From: Flagellimonas sp947499585
GTDB taxonomy: Bacteria; Bacteroidota; Bacteroidia; Flavobacteriales; Flavobacteriaceae
Assembly: GCF_044596045.1 (NCBI RefSeq)
Contig: NZ_CP138995.1
Span: forward strand, 3,224,001-3,288,000
Direction of reading: 5' to 3'
Length of the DNA stretch: 64,000 bases
Shown here: in pieces, positions 1 through 8,426 of the stretch
How positions within the stretch are numbered: the stretch's first letter is position 1
Layout: the number at the start of each line of letters is the position of its first letter
Program-made: the position numbers and the translations under genes
The notes under the pieces: generated by a model
Databases searched by the model: none
What the model saw: the letters and a program-made list of their open reading frames with translations, nothing else
Told to the model about the DNA's origin: nothing

Positions 1-20
1 AACTCAAATTTTAATATTAA

Positions 21-48
21 AAAAGCCCCTTAAAGGGGCTTTTTTTTA
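21..48. terminator. Rho-independent terminator after rocD
   Basis: AAAAGCCCC and GGGGCTTTT arms form a strong stem flanked by A and T runs, so it can work in both directions. It overlaps the stop codon of the ornithine aminotransferase gene, which is read on the minus strand. Confidence 0.8.
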
Positions 49-1326
49 TTTTTCAAACTCTTGCAGTGTTTTTATAATGATGGAAACACAATCCAGTAAT
101 TGTTCTCGGTTCATTACCAAAGGCGGTGCAAAACGAATAATGTTACCATGGGTTGGTTTTGCCAAAAGACCATTTTCTTTCAGGGCCATACAAATATCCC
201 ATGCTGTTGAACTGTCTTCACTATCATTAATAACAATTGCATTGAGCAATCCTCTTCCTCTAACTTTTACTACGAGGTCACAAGTTGAGATGAATGTATT
301 GAGTTCTTCTCTAAAGACTTCACCTAGCTCAAAAGCATTTTGCGCCAGTTCTTCATCCTTAACAACTTCTAATGCTGCAATACCTACAGCAGCAGCTACA
401 GGGTTGCCTCCAAAAGTACTTCCATGACTACCTGGTGTAATTACATCCATAACATCATCATTTGCCAAAACTGCAGATATAGGATATGCTCCACCCGAAA
501 TTGCCTTGCCTAAAATTAAAACGTCTGGTTTTACATCTGGGGTCCCACTGCAATGCTTATCACTACAAGAGCAATTTCCACATGTGGCCAATAAACGTCC
601 TGTGCGGGCAATACCTGTTTGTACTTCATCAGCAATAAAAAGTACATTGTGTTTTTCACAAAGTAACTTGGCAGCTTTTAAGTATCCTTCAGATGGTACA
701 TAAACCCCCGCTTCACCTTGAATGGGCTCAACTAAAAACCCTGCAACATTCGCATTGTTTTCCAATGTTTCCTCCAAGGCATTTAAATTATCATATTCAA
801 TTTGGATAAAGCCCTCTGTGTACGGACCATAATCTTCCCTTGCTACAGCATCATTGGAAAATGATATAATCGTTGTTGTTCTTCCATGAAAATTGTTCTT
901 GCAAACAACAATCTTGGCTTGGTTTTCCGAGATTCCTTTTTTCTGATAAGCCCAACGTCTGCAGATTTTTAAAGCAGTTTCCACTGCTTCGGCACCAGTA
1001 TTCATGGGCAAAACTTTATCAAACTTAAAAGTAGACGTAGCATACTTTTCATACTTTCCCAACATATCGTTGTAGAAAGCCCTTGACGTTAAGGTCAAAG
1101 TTTTTGCTTGTTCTGTCATTGCTCCTACAATTTTTGGATGACAATGTCCTTGGTTTACGGCAGAGTAAGCGGATAAGAAATCATAATACTTCTTGCCTTC
1201 TACATCCCATACAAAGACACCTTCTCCCCTGCTCAATACAACGGGAAGTGGGTGATAATTGTGGGCACCGTACTTGTTTTCTAAATCTATCGCTTGTTGC
1301 GATGTTAAATGTTCTAAAACAGCCAT
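46..1326 (-). CDS. rocD: ornithine aminotransferase
   Basis: This is a class III PLP-dependent aminotransferase that converts ornithine and 2-oxoglutarate to glutamate-5-semialdehyde and glutamate in the cytoplasm, linking arginine and proline metabolism. The 426 residues cover the whole family length. The phosphate-binding stretch near MNTGAEAVETALK, the IADEVQTG aspartate (D233) and the Schiff-base lysine (K274 in LGKAISGG) are all present. A short cysteine-rich insertion (C249, C252, C254, C259) lies between the cofactor aspartate and lysine segments, where many family members have a shorter loop. The gene is monocistronic and its stop codon lies in the terminator stem. Alternative class III transaminases are less likely because the overall sequence reads as ornithine aminotransferase throughout. 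Confidence 0.93.
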   Translation of the reverse strand: MAVLEHLTSQQAIDLENKYGAHNYHPLPVVLSRGEGVFVWDVEGKKYYDFLSAYSAVNQGHCHPKIVGAMTEQAKTLTLTSRAFYNDMLGKYEKYATSTFKFDKVLPMNTGAEAVETALKICRRWAYQKKGISENQAKIVVCKNNFHGRTTTIISFSNDAVAREDYGPYTEGFIQIEYDNLNALEETLENNANVAGFLVEPIQGEAGVYVPSEGYLKAAKLLCEKHNVLFIADEVQTGIARTGRLLATCGNCSCSDKHCSGTPDVKPDVLILGKAISGGAYPISAVLANDDVMDVITPGSHGSTFGGNPVAAAVGIAALEVVKDEELAQNAFELGEVFREELNTFISTCDLVVKVRGRGLLNAIVINDSEDSSTAWDICMALKENGLLAKPTHGNIIRFAPPLVMNREQLLDCVSIIIKTLQEFEK

Positions 1327-1472
1327 TTTAATTGTTTTTGAATTAATAAAATAACCATTCCTGCAATACCTTTATCCTTTCGAAGTCTCGAAAATTCAGC
1401 GTGGGAGAGAAATCATCCCTGAAGAGCTGCTAAAATATTAAATATTTATTCAAACTTAAAAGATTGTCTGTT

Positions 1473-1862
1473 TTAATCAGCCATTCTTTTAGTGGATAAG
1501 GTTGTTATTTGTAGTTCTAACCTCTTAAGTTCTCGCAGAATATCATTCTTATCCATTTGCATCCATACAAACAGTTTTATCATACCCATAAAAATCAAGC
1601 AAGCAAATATTCCGGTTCCCCATTTAATAAGTTCATTTGTGACCTCGGTATTTAAAAATTGAACAACACAAAATATGAGCAATCCAAAAATAACCAGGTT
1701 AAACAAATTCATGATAATAGCCAACCACCCTGTCTTTCCCTTAAATACACTACCAAATTTTTCAATAAGGTTTTGTTCCCCAAGTTCATCATAAAACTTT
1801 GCCTCTTCTTGGGTCAGTGCCTCCTTGATAAGTTCGTCTATTTTTTCAATGTCTTTTTTCAT
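1473..1862 (-). CDS. small two-helix membrane protein linked to ECF sigma factor (DUF6768-like)
   Basis: The 129-residue protein has a charged N-terminal helix (residues 1-45), two hydrophobic helices (about 46-70 and 80-100) and a charged C-terminal helix with a coiled-coil look. The start codon overlaps the stop of the upstream sigma-factor gene by 4 bp (ATGA), so the two are translationally coupled. Position and topology suggest a membrane partner of the sigma factor, but no zinc-binding anti-sigma motif (HxxxCxxC) is visible, so an anti-sigma role is only an inference. It resembles small flavobacterial proteins of the DUF6768 type, named from memory. Confidence 0.75.
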   Translation of the reverse strand: MKKDIEKIDELIKEALTQEEAKFYDELGEQNLIEKFGSVFKGKTGWLAIIMNLFNLVIFGLLIFCVVQFLNTEVTNELIKWGTGIFACLIFMGMIKLFVWMQMDKNDILRELKRLELQITTLSTKRMAD

Positions 1863-2401
1863 CTTTTTTTCTTTAAAATTCCTTTTAATTTTTCTCTAGC
1901 ATGGAACAGCCTTGATTTTGTTGTTCCAACTGATATGCCAAGTATGCCGCTAATTTCTTTCAATGAATATTCTTCCAAATAAAATAGCTTCAATACCATC
2001 TGTTGATTTTCCGGTAATTCTTTGATTGCTAAAAGAAGTTTTCTTATTTCAGCTTCTTTATCATTAGCTACATCATTGGTTATTGAGTTGTTATAAATGC
2101 CCTCAATGTTCTTTTTACTTCTTTTTAATTTGTTCAAATGATCCAAGGACTTTCTTGTTACAATTTTTGTAGCCCAACTACTAAAAGAATTTGGGTCCTT
2201 TAGCGTATAAAGTTTACTAATTATGGTTTTCCAGGAATCCTGCACAATGTCTTTGGATGCCTCAAAGTCATAAGTGTACCTATACGAATGCTTGCACAGT
2301 CTAATATGATGTCTCTTTACCAATATGGATAACGATTTTTTATTACCAGATTGATATTCCAATACCACTAATCCATCAAAAACTTTTTCTGTTGTCTTCA
2401 T
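1859..2401 (-). CDS. RNA polymerase sigma factor, ECF family
   Basis: The 180-residue protein has sigma region 2 (about residues 25-95, including the DIVQDSWKTII and FSSWATKIVTRKSLD stretches) and a C-terminal region 4 helix-turn-helix (about 125-175, with the typical LPENQQMVLKLFYLEEYS and GISVGTTKSRLFHARE pattern). The linker is short, as in group 4 (ECF) sigma factors. It redirects RNA polymerase to a small regulon in response to an unknown signal. The downstream membrane protein overlaps it by 4 bp and is the obvious candidate regulator. The gene is divergent from rlmD. Confidence 0.9.
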   Translation of the reverse strand: MKTTEKVFDGLVVLEYQSGNKKSLSILVKRHHIRLCKHSYRYTYDFEASKDIVQDSWKTIISKLYTLKDPNSFSSWATKIVTRKSLDHLNKLKRSKKNIEGIYNNSITNDVANDKEAEIRKLLLAIKELPENQQMVLKLFYLEEYSLKEISGILGISVGTTKSRLFHAREKLKGILKKKR

Positions 2402-2521
2402 ATCATATACTACCCTATAGACAGCGAAATATTGGAAAGGTTCAAAAAAAAGAAAGATTTTTATCCTTTCATTTTCACAAGTTACTTGTTCTTAATAGAA
2501 ACCTATTCTTACTTTTGCCAC

Positions 2522-3934
2522 ATGCGTAAAAAAAGAAGTCGACTAACGTTTGAAAATGTCGAAGTAATAGATGCAGGGGCAAAAGGAAAATCAGTTGGGA
2601 AAGCTCCTGATGGAAGAATCATATTTCTATCCAATGCGGTGCCTGGAGATGTCGTTGATGTAATGACCACCAAAAAGAGAAAGGCTTTTTTTGAAGGTGT
2701 AGCAACAAATTTTCATACCCTGTCCAAAAGAAGAACAACTCCCCAATGTGAGCATTTTGGTGTTTGTGGAGGGTGCAAGTGGCAGCACATGGCATATGAG
2801 CACCAGCTCCATTTTAAACAAAAGGAAGTTGAAAACAACCTAAAACGTATTGGAAATCTTGAACTGCCCGAAACAACGCCCATTCTTGGTTCTAAAGAAC
2901 AATATTTTTATAGAAATAAAATGGAGTTTTCATTTTCTAGCAGTCGTTGGTTGACTCAAGAAGAGATTAGTTCCGAATCTCAAATTGAAGATAGAAATGC
3001 TTTAGGGTTTCATATTCCTGGTATGTGGGATAAAATTCTGGATATAAAAAAATGTCACTTGCAAGAAGACCCATCCAACGCTATAAGGCTGGAAATAAAA
3101 AAATTCGCGAGCAAGAATGGGCTTGCTTTTTTTAATCCTAGACAACAACAAGGATTATTGCGTACTATGATGTTGAGAACCGCTTCCACAGGTGAAATTA
3201 TGCTGCTAATTCAGTTTTTTGAGGATGCTTTGGAAGAACGGGAGCTGCTATTGAACCACATAGAACAAACTTTCCCAGAAATTACGTCATTGCTTTACGT
3301 CATCAACCAAAAACAGAATGACACTATTTATGACCAAGAGGTAGTTTGTTTTGCTGGACGAGACCATATTTTTGAGGAAATGGAAGGATTGCGTTTCAAA
3401 ATAAATGCCAAATCGTTTTATCAGACCAACTCAGAGCAGGCCTATGAACTTTACAAGGTAACACGTGATTTTGCAAATCTTACTGGAAACGAACTTGTCT
3501 ATGACCTATATACCGGGACTGGAACCATTGCTCAATTTATATCTAAAAAAGCAAAGAAAGTAATAGGGGTGGAATCAGTACCGGAAGCAATTGAAGATGC
3601 CAAAAATAATGCCCTTCACAACAACATTTCCAATGTGGAATTTTTTGTGGGTGATATGAAAAAAGTCTTTAATAGTTCATTCATAGAGCAGCATGGACAA
3701 CCAGATGTCATAATAACTGATCCTCCACGAGATGGTATGCACAAATTAGTGGTAGAACAACTTTTGCAAATAGCTCCTGAGAAAATAGTTTATGTAAGTT
3801 GCAACAGCGCAACCCAGGCAAGGGATTTAGCCATTTTAAATGAAAAATATCAGGTGACAAGAGTACAGCCTGTAGATATGTTTCCGCAAACACACCACGT
3901 AGAAAATGTTGTACTTTTGGAGAAACGGGTATAG
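2522..3934 (+). CDS. rlmD: 23S rRNA (uracil-C5)-methyltransferase RlmD
   Basis: The enzyme methylates the uracil equivalent to U1939 of 23S rRNA with S-adenosylmethionine. From the chosen start it is 470 residues: an N-terminal TRAM RNA-binding domain (about 5-62), iron-sulfur cluster cysteines C76, C82 and C85 plus a later cysteine in KKCHL, the SAM-binding DLYTGTGTIAQF motif, the DPPRDGM motif, and the catalytic cysteine in YVSCNSATQARD. The reading frame is open upstream to 2432, but the extra 30 residues are hydrophobic and unlike the family, so the ATG at 2522 is preferred. Two envelope-protein genes follow at close spacing. Confidence 0.93.
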   Translation: MRKKRSRLTFENVEVIDAGAKGKSVGKAPDGRIIFLSNAVPGDVVDVMTTKKRKAFFEGVATNFHTLSKRRTTPQCEHFGVCGGCKWQHMAYEHQLHFKQKEVENNLKRIGNLELPETTPILGSKEQYFYRNKMEFSFSSSRWLTQEEISSESQIEDRNALGFHIPGMWDKILDIKKCHLQEDPSNAIRLEIKKFASKNGLAFFNPRQQQGLLRTMMLRTASTGEIMLLIQFFEDALEERELLLNHIEQTFPEITSLLYVINQKQNDTIYDQEVVCFAGRDHIFEEMEGLRFKINAKSFYQTNSEQAYELYKVTRDFANLTGNELVYDLYTGTGTIAQFISKKAKKVIGVESVPEAIEDAKNNALHNNISNVEFFVGDMKKVFNSSFIEQHGQPDVIITDPPRDGMHKLVVEQLLQIAPEKIVYVSCNSATQARDLAILNEKYQVTRVQPVDMFPQTHHVENVVLLEKRV

Positions 3935-3963
3935 TTTTTGATAAAATTTGTTTTTACTCTAGA

Positions 3964-4482
3964 ATGAAAAAAATACTTCCCATCTTACTTATTGCCCTCT
4001 CACTTATTTATGTTTCTTCCTGTGAAAAAGATGACATCTGTGTTGACGGTGACACTCCTTTGATAGTAATCGGTTTTTATGATGCCACAGATACCACTGT
4101 GTTTAAATCCGTTCCTTCTATAAGAATTAAGGGCATTGATAACGACAGTATTTTAGAAACTGATTCGTTTAGTGACCGTTCAAGTTCACCAGATTCACTA
4201 TCGATTCCGTTAAGAATTGATGGCACAAGTACCACTTATGAATTTATAACAGATTCAGATGATGATGAAACAAGCATGGAAGAAACTGGCAATAGGGATA
4301 CCTTATCGTTTAGCTATACGGTTAGTGAGCAATTTACTTCAAAAGCTTGCGGTTTTGTTGCTAATTACAATACCGTCACCATAGGATTGACATCTGACGG
4401 CACCAACTGGATTCAAGATATTACTGTGATACAAGACACCATCGAAAACTCCAATAACATCCATGTTAAGATATTTCATTAG
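3964..4482 (+). CDS. putative lipoprotein, DUF6452-like
   Basis: The 172-residue protein has a lipoprotein signal peptide with the lipobox cysteine in YVSSCEK (about residue 20), so it should be anchored in the membrane. The mature part is a beta-rich domain with several acidic stretches (DSDDDE) and a conserved-looking CVDGDTPLIVIGFYD segment. It lies 29 bp after rlmD and its last 20 bp overlap the next gene, which points to co-expression with the outer-membrane protein that follows. It looks like the flavobacterial family DUF6452, recalled from memory. The function is unknown. Confidence 0.8.
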   Translation: MKKILPILLIALSLIYVSSCEKDDICVDGDTPLIVIGFYDATDTTVFKSVPSIRIKGIDNDSILETDSFSDRSSSPDSLSIPLRIDGTSTTYEFITDSDDDETSMEETGNRDTLSFSYTVSEQFTSKACGFVANYNTVTIGLTSDGTNWIQDITVIQDTIENSNNIHVKIFH

Positions 4483-5227
4483 TATTATTTTTCTTTCGCT
4501 TTCGTTTTTGGCAAAAGGCCAAGATAAACCTGTGGACCTTCAACCAAAAGATACGGTGGAATACAAACAAGAGTACGGCTTGCGCATTGGTGCCGATATA
4601 AATAGATTGCTATTTTCTTTTATTGATGAAGATTATACAGGTTTTGAAATAGTTGGCGATTACAGAATAACCGAAAAGCTTTATCTGGCTGCAGAATTGG
4701 GTAATGAAGAAAAAACTCAAACCGAAGAATTGAGTAATACTCCATTGTACAACTATACCTCCTCTGGAAGCTATATAAAACTGGGAGTAGACCTAAATAC
4801 ATATGAAAACTGGTTTGGAATGAACAATGCTATTATTATTGGTGGCAGATATTCTGTTGCCAGTTTTAGCCAAACGTTAAATGAGTACAGCATTTTTGAA
4901 AGCAATCGATTCTTCAATCCAACTGAATTTTTACCAGGAGCGCAACCAGGAGAAGAGTTTAGTGGTCTTAGTGCCTCTTGGCTAGAGTTTGTTTTTGGTA
5001 TAAAAGCAGAGCTTTTTGCCAATATCTATATTGGAATGAGCGCTCGTCTAGGTTTTTTGGTTACAAACAAAGAAGAGGAACGTTTTCCCAACCTCTGGAT
5101 TCCTGGCTTTAATAGAGTAACTGATGGTAGTAATTTTGGAGTGAGTTATAATTATTCCATCTCCTATTTTATTCCCTTATACAAAAAAGCGAAAAAGAAA
5201 AAAGAGAAGTTACCAGAAACAGAATAA
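4463..5227 (+). CDS. putative outer-membrane beta-barrel protein, DUF6048-like
   Basis: The 254-residue protein starts with a signal peptide (residues 1-19, ending AKG-Q). It continues as alternating amphipathic strands separated by short turns and ends with YNYSISYFIPLYKK and a lysine-rich tail, the pattern of a small outer-membrane barrel. It overlaps the preceding lipoprotein gene by 20 bp in another frame, so the two probably work together at the envelope. It matches my recollection of the flavobacterial DUF6048 family found next to rlmD. No enzymatic motif is visible. Confidence 0.8.
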   Translation: MLRYFISIIFLSLSFLAKGQDKPVDLQPKDTVEYKQEYGLRIGADINRLLFSFIDEDYTGFEIVGDYRITEKLYLAAELGNEEKTQTEELSNTPLYNYTSSGSYIKLGVDLNTYENWFGMNNAIIIGGRYSVASFSQTLNEYSIFESNRFFNPTEFLPGAQPGEEFSGLSASWLEFVFGIKAELFANIYIGMSARLGFLVTNKEEERFPNLWIPGFNRVTDGSNFGVSYNYSISYFIPLYKKAKKKKEKLPETE

Positions 5228-5241
5228 AAAATAAAATGGGC

Positions 5242-5583
5242 ATGAAAAATACTCATATCAACTATATTGAATTCAAGGCAAAAGACTTAGAACAAATAAA
5301 ACAGTTTTACAATGAATCCTTTGGATGGGTCTTTACAGATTATGGTCCAACGTATACTGCTTTTGAAGAAAGTGGTATTGAAGGGGGATTTGAGACAACA
5401 GGGGAAGAAATAATAAATGGAGCTCTTGTGGTGTTATACCACGAAAACCTTGACATTATAAAGGATAGTATTGAAACAGCAGGCGGAAAAATATCCAAGG
5501 CCATTTTTTCTTTTCCAGGAGGACGTAGGTTTCATTTTCTAGACCCTTCTGGAAACGAACTTGCAGTCTGGTCAGATAAATAA
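5242..5583 (+). CDS. VOC-superfamily (glyoxalase-like) protein
   Basis: This small single-domain protein of the vicinal-oxygen-chelate superfamily has two beta-alpha-beta-beta-beta halves. It opens with NTHINYIEFKAKDLEQIKQFYNESFGW and closes with GGRRFHFLDPSGNELAVWSDK, both typical of the family. H and E metal-ligand candidates are present (H in NTHINYIEF, E in NELAVW). The substrate cannot be told from sequence. An ATG six bases upstream (5236) is equally possible; 5242 gives the usual MKNTH start. It follows the beta-barrel gene by about 10 bp. Confidence 0.85.
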   Translation: MKNTHINYIEFKAKDLEQIKQFYNESFGWVFTDYGPTYTAFEESGIEGGFETTGEEIINGALVVLYHENLDIIKDSIETAGGKISKAIFSFPGGRRFHFLDPSGNELAVWSDK

Positions 5584-5599
5584 GGAAAAAGAGAAAACA

Positions 5600-5830
5600 T
5601 TAAATTTCCCTCATTCCTTTAATGAAAATCCATTTCATTAATACTTTTTCACCATCATCCGTTTGAATAGCCCCAAACTTGGGAGCTAACACATTGGCAA
5701 TAATAGCAGAAGTTACAGCCAAGAAAATTGGGTTTATGGGCAAATAGTATCCCAATACCATACGAGCTATTAAGAACAATGCCACAAAGGCGATAAAATT
5801 GAACAACAATGCTTTATGTTTTGGTTTCAT
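5600..5830 (-). CDS. small two-helix membrane protein
   Basis: The 76-residue protein has two hydrophobic helices (about residues 8-30 and 33-52) and a short soluble tail. Its start overlaps the stop of the upstream RNA methyltransferase gene by 4 bp, so it is translated from the same message. I do not recognise a named family. Conserved coupling to a methyltransferase gene is not evidence of shared function. Confidence 0.7.
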   Translation of the reverse strand: MKPKHKALLFNFIAFVALFLIARMVLGYYLPINPIFLAVTSAIIANVLAPKFGAIQTDDGEKVLMKWIFIKGMREI

Positions 5831-6993
5831 ATGGTATCCGTTTTATGCTTTGCTTTCTTACTACCCTCATACATTTCATATTTAACTAATCTGGATTCCA
5901 GTTTTCCATTGAACGCTTTAATTTTTCGAGAAGGTCTAAGACCAACATATTTCAATGCTTCAAGGTTGGAAGTAATCAACCAAGCATTTGTACCTGGGTA
6001 ATGCTGTTTTAACGTGTCTCCAATTTTACTGTAAAAATCTTCAACATCAATTTGGAGCCGTTCTCCATAAGGCGGGTTAAAAACCATATGCAATCTCGCA
6101 TCCAAAGGCTTTTCTGTTCTAAAAAAATCTTTTCGTTCTATAGTAACATATTCAGAAAGATTGGCGTTGTCTACATTTTCTTGGGCCTTCCGTGTTGCAG
6201 AAGGAGCTTTATCGTACCCAATAATCTTATGATGAAACTCTCTGGTCTTATTTAGACTTGCCGTCACAATTTTTTCATGAAGTTCAGCATCATAATCATT
6301 CCATTTCATAAATGCATATGTTTCCCTATTAATATTGGCTGGGATATTGCAAGCAATCATTCCTGCTTCAATTAAAAAAGTGCCACTACCACACATAGGG
6401 TCTAAAAAATCCAACTGTCCATCCCAACCGCTTAAAAGTAACAAACCAGCCGCCAGCACCTCATTGATAGGGGCAATATTGGTAGCAATGCGATAACCAC
6501 GCTGGTGTAAAGAGTTTCCAGAGCTGTCCAAAGAAATTGTGCATGTATTGTTATACAAATGGATGTTGATACGCACATCTGGGTCTTGGGTATTTACGTT
6601 AGGGCGTTGCCTTACCACTGCCCTGAACTTATCGACCAAGGCATCTTTGGCCTTTTGCGAAACGTACATTGAATTATTGAATACCTCAGAATTCATTGTA
6701 GTATCAATAGCAAAAGTTTTATCATGCTCAAAATAATCCGTCCAATCAATAGCATATACCCTATCATACAATTCCTTTTCATTGAACACCTTAAACCGTT
6801 CAATGGGTTTCATAATTTTCAACGCTGTGCGTAGACAAAGGTTTGCTTTATACAAAAAGCCAGTATCCCCGTCAAAAGAAACATTCCGTACTCCTTCCTC
6901 CACGTTTCCTGCACCAAGGTTTCTCAACTCCTTGGCCAAAATGGGTTCAAAACCATATAAAGTTTTGGCCAACATTCTAAAATTTTCTGCCAT
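5827..6993 (-). CDS. THUMP-domain class I RNA methyltransferase (RlmL N-half type)
   Basis: The 388-residue protein combines an N-terminal ferredoxin-like and THUMP RNA-binding region (about 1-155) with a SAM-dependent methyltransferase domain (about 160-380). The domain carries MCGSGTFLIEAGM as SAM motif I and the catalytic NPPYGERL motif of N2-guanine methyltransferases. This is the architecture of the N-terminal half of E. coli RlmL, which makes m2G2445 in 23S rRNA; the C-terminal RlmK half is absent. The exact target is inferred. A 76-codon membrane-protein gene overlaps its end by 4 bp. Confidence 0.88.
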   Translation of the reverse strand: MAENFRMLAKTLYGFEPILAKELRNLGAGNVEEGVRNVSFDGDTGFLYKANLCLRTALKIMKPIERFKVFNEKELYDRVYAIDWTDYFEHDKTFAIDTTMNSEVFNNSMYVSQKAKDALVDKFRAVVRQRPNVNTQDPDVRINIHLYNNTCTISLDSSGNSLHQRGYRIATNIAPINEVLAAGLLLLSGWDGQLDFLDPMCGSGTFLIEAGMIACNIPANINRETYAFMKWNDYDAELHEKIVTASLNKTREFHHKIIGYDKAPSATRKAQENVDNANLSEYVTIERKDFFRTEKPLDARLHMVFNPPYGERLQIDVEDFYSKIGDTLKQHYPGTNAWLITSNLEALKYVGLRPSRKIKAFNGKLESRLVKYEMYEGSKKAKHKTDTI

Positions 6994-7049
6994 TTTTTAT
7001 AAAAAACTTTCGGTAAAAATAGGCTATTTTTATCCCTTCAACCTATCTG

Positions 7050-7739
7050 ATGGATTTTCCCTTTTTAATGATATATGCAGTTCCCATATTGGCTGTATGG
7101 GCAAGTTTTGCTTTTGTATGGATTGCAAAGCCCAAAGACAAAAAAAACATAAAGCTTTTACTGGCTTTTAGCGGTGCATTTTTATTGGCACTGACTTTTT
7201 TTGAGTTGTTACCCGAAGTCTACGAAGACAACAGTCCTAAAACCATCGCAGTATTAATTTTAGCAGGAATATTGCTTCAGGTTTTTTTGGAATTCTTTTC
7301 TAAAGGAGCTGAACATGGTCATATGCACATTAATCTTCAAGAGAATAAATTTCCTTTACTTCTATTTCTGAGTTTAGCGGTACATGCTCTAATTGAAGGT
7401 GTTCCAGTAGATGGTAATAATTCCATTTTATATGGCATTGTTATCCATAAAATTCCTGTGGCCATTATTCTGAGTATCTTTTTGGTTAATTCAAAAATGA
7501 AAACAGGTTTGGTGATTTTATTTATAACTGCCTTTTCCATTATGACTCCCTTAGGAAGCTACATTGCAACACAATCACCTTGGATGGAAGTTAACGGACA
7601 TTTAATGACTTCATTGGCCATTGGCGTGTTCCTTCATATTTCTACAGTAATTCTGTTTGAAAGTTCTCAGGGACACTCTTTTAATCTGCGTAAACTTATT
7701 GTCATTATACTAGGAATTGGTATTGCCTATCTAGTGTAG
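7050..7739 (+). CDS. ZIP-family metal transporter
   Basis: The 229-residue integral membrane protein has about seven to eight hydrophobic helices. A short histidine cluster (EHGHMH) lies in the loop after helix 3, and metal-binding histidines and glutamates occur within helices (HALIEGVPVDGN and HKIPVA), as in ZIP permeases that import zinc or other divalent cations. It is slightly short compared with typical ZIP proteins but appears complete. It is divergent from the RNA methyltransferase gene, with only 56 bp between them. Confidence 0.85.
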   Translation: MDFPFLMIYAVPILAVWASFAFVWIAKPKDKKNIKLLLAFSGAFLLALTFFELLPEVYEDNSPKTIAVLILAGILLQVFLEFFSKGAEHGHMHINLQENKFPLLLFLSLAVHALIEGVPVDGNNSILYGIVIHKIPVAIILSIFLVNSKMKTGLVILFITAFSIMTPLGSYIATQSPWMEVNGHLMTSLAIGVFLHISTVILFESSQGHSFNLRKLIVIILGIGIAYLV

Positions 7740-7781
7740 TTTTTATTATTTCTCTATAAAAACTTTGATATCGCCATACAA

Positions 7782-8420
7782 TTAGGCGAATATTTCTTTT
7801 TGAATTAAAATCCAATGACAAATTGCTCCACCTAGCACAAAAAAATGCCAAATCAAGTGATTGTAGGGTATTTTTTTAAGCGCATAAAATAGAATTCCAA
7901 TAGTATAAAAAGCACCTCCTAGGCCAAGAAAAAGCAATCCTTCCGTAGATATGTTTTCTGAAAGAAAAGGAACATCAATGACAATCAACCATCCCATTAT
8001 TCCATAAAGCACTAACGAAAAAACTTCAAATCTTCCAGTAAAAAACAGTTTTAGAATAGTTCCGAAGAGTGCTATACTCCATACAAGATAAAAGAGCAAC
8101 CATCCTTTTGAATCCGAAAGAACAGTTAAACAAACTGGGGTATACGTGCCCGCAATCAAATAATAGATGCTTATATGATCTAATGCTCGAAGTTTCTTCT
8201 TGAGTTTTGGATTCTGTACGGCATGATAAACCGTTGAAGCAGTAAAAAGAAGAATTAACGATAAACTATAAACCAGAATACTTCCAAAAAGAAATGGCTC
8301 TCTCGTCAAATCTTTCTGAAAGAAAAACACCATACCCAAAATAGAAAGTACAATGCCCAGAGCATGGGAATACGCATTCCATTTTTCTTCTATTAAAACA
8401 GATTTGGGGTCAGAAGTCAA
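7782..8420 (-). CDS. hemolysin III / PAQR-family membrane protein
   Basis: The 212-residue protein has seven hydrophobic helices and the family signatures EKWNAYSHALG near the N-terminus, LDHISIYYLIAGTYTP in the middle and a histidine-rich end (HLIWHFFVLGGAICHW). The conserved H, S and D residues suggest a metal-dependent hydrolase fold, as proposed for the progestin/adipoQ receptor superfamily. A true haemolytic role is not implied. The gene lies 6 bp downstream of an amidohydrolase gene and may share its transcript. Confidence 0.87.
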   Translation of the reverse strand: MTSDPKSVLIEEKWNAYSHALGIVLSILGMVFFFQKDLTREPFLFGSILVYSLSLILLFTASTVYHAVQNPKLKKKLRALDHISIYYLIAGTYTPVCLTVLSDSKGWLLFYLVWSIALFGTILKLFFTGRFEVFSLVLYGIMGWLIVIDVPFLSENISTEGLLFLGLGGAFYTIGILFYALKKIPYNHLIWHFFVLGGAICHWILIQKEIFA

Positions 8421-8426
8421 GAAAAC

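Noticed and set aside
1859..2401. Classical sigma/anti-sigma FecI-FecR unit
   Set aside because: The partner has no FecR-like domain and no TonB receptor gene is adjacent.
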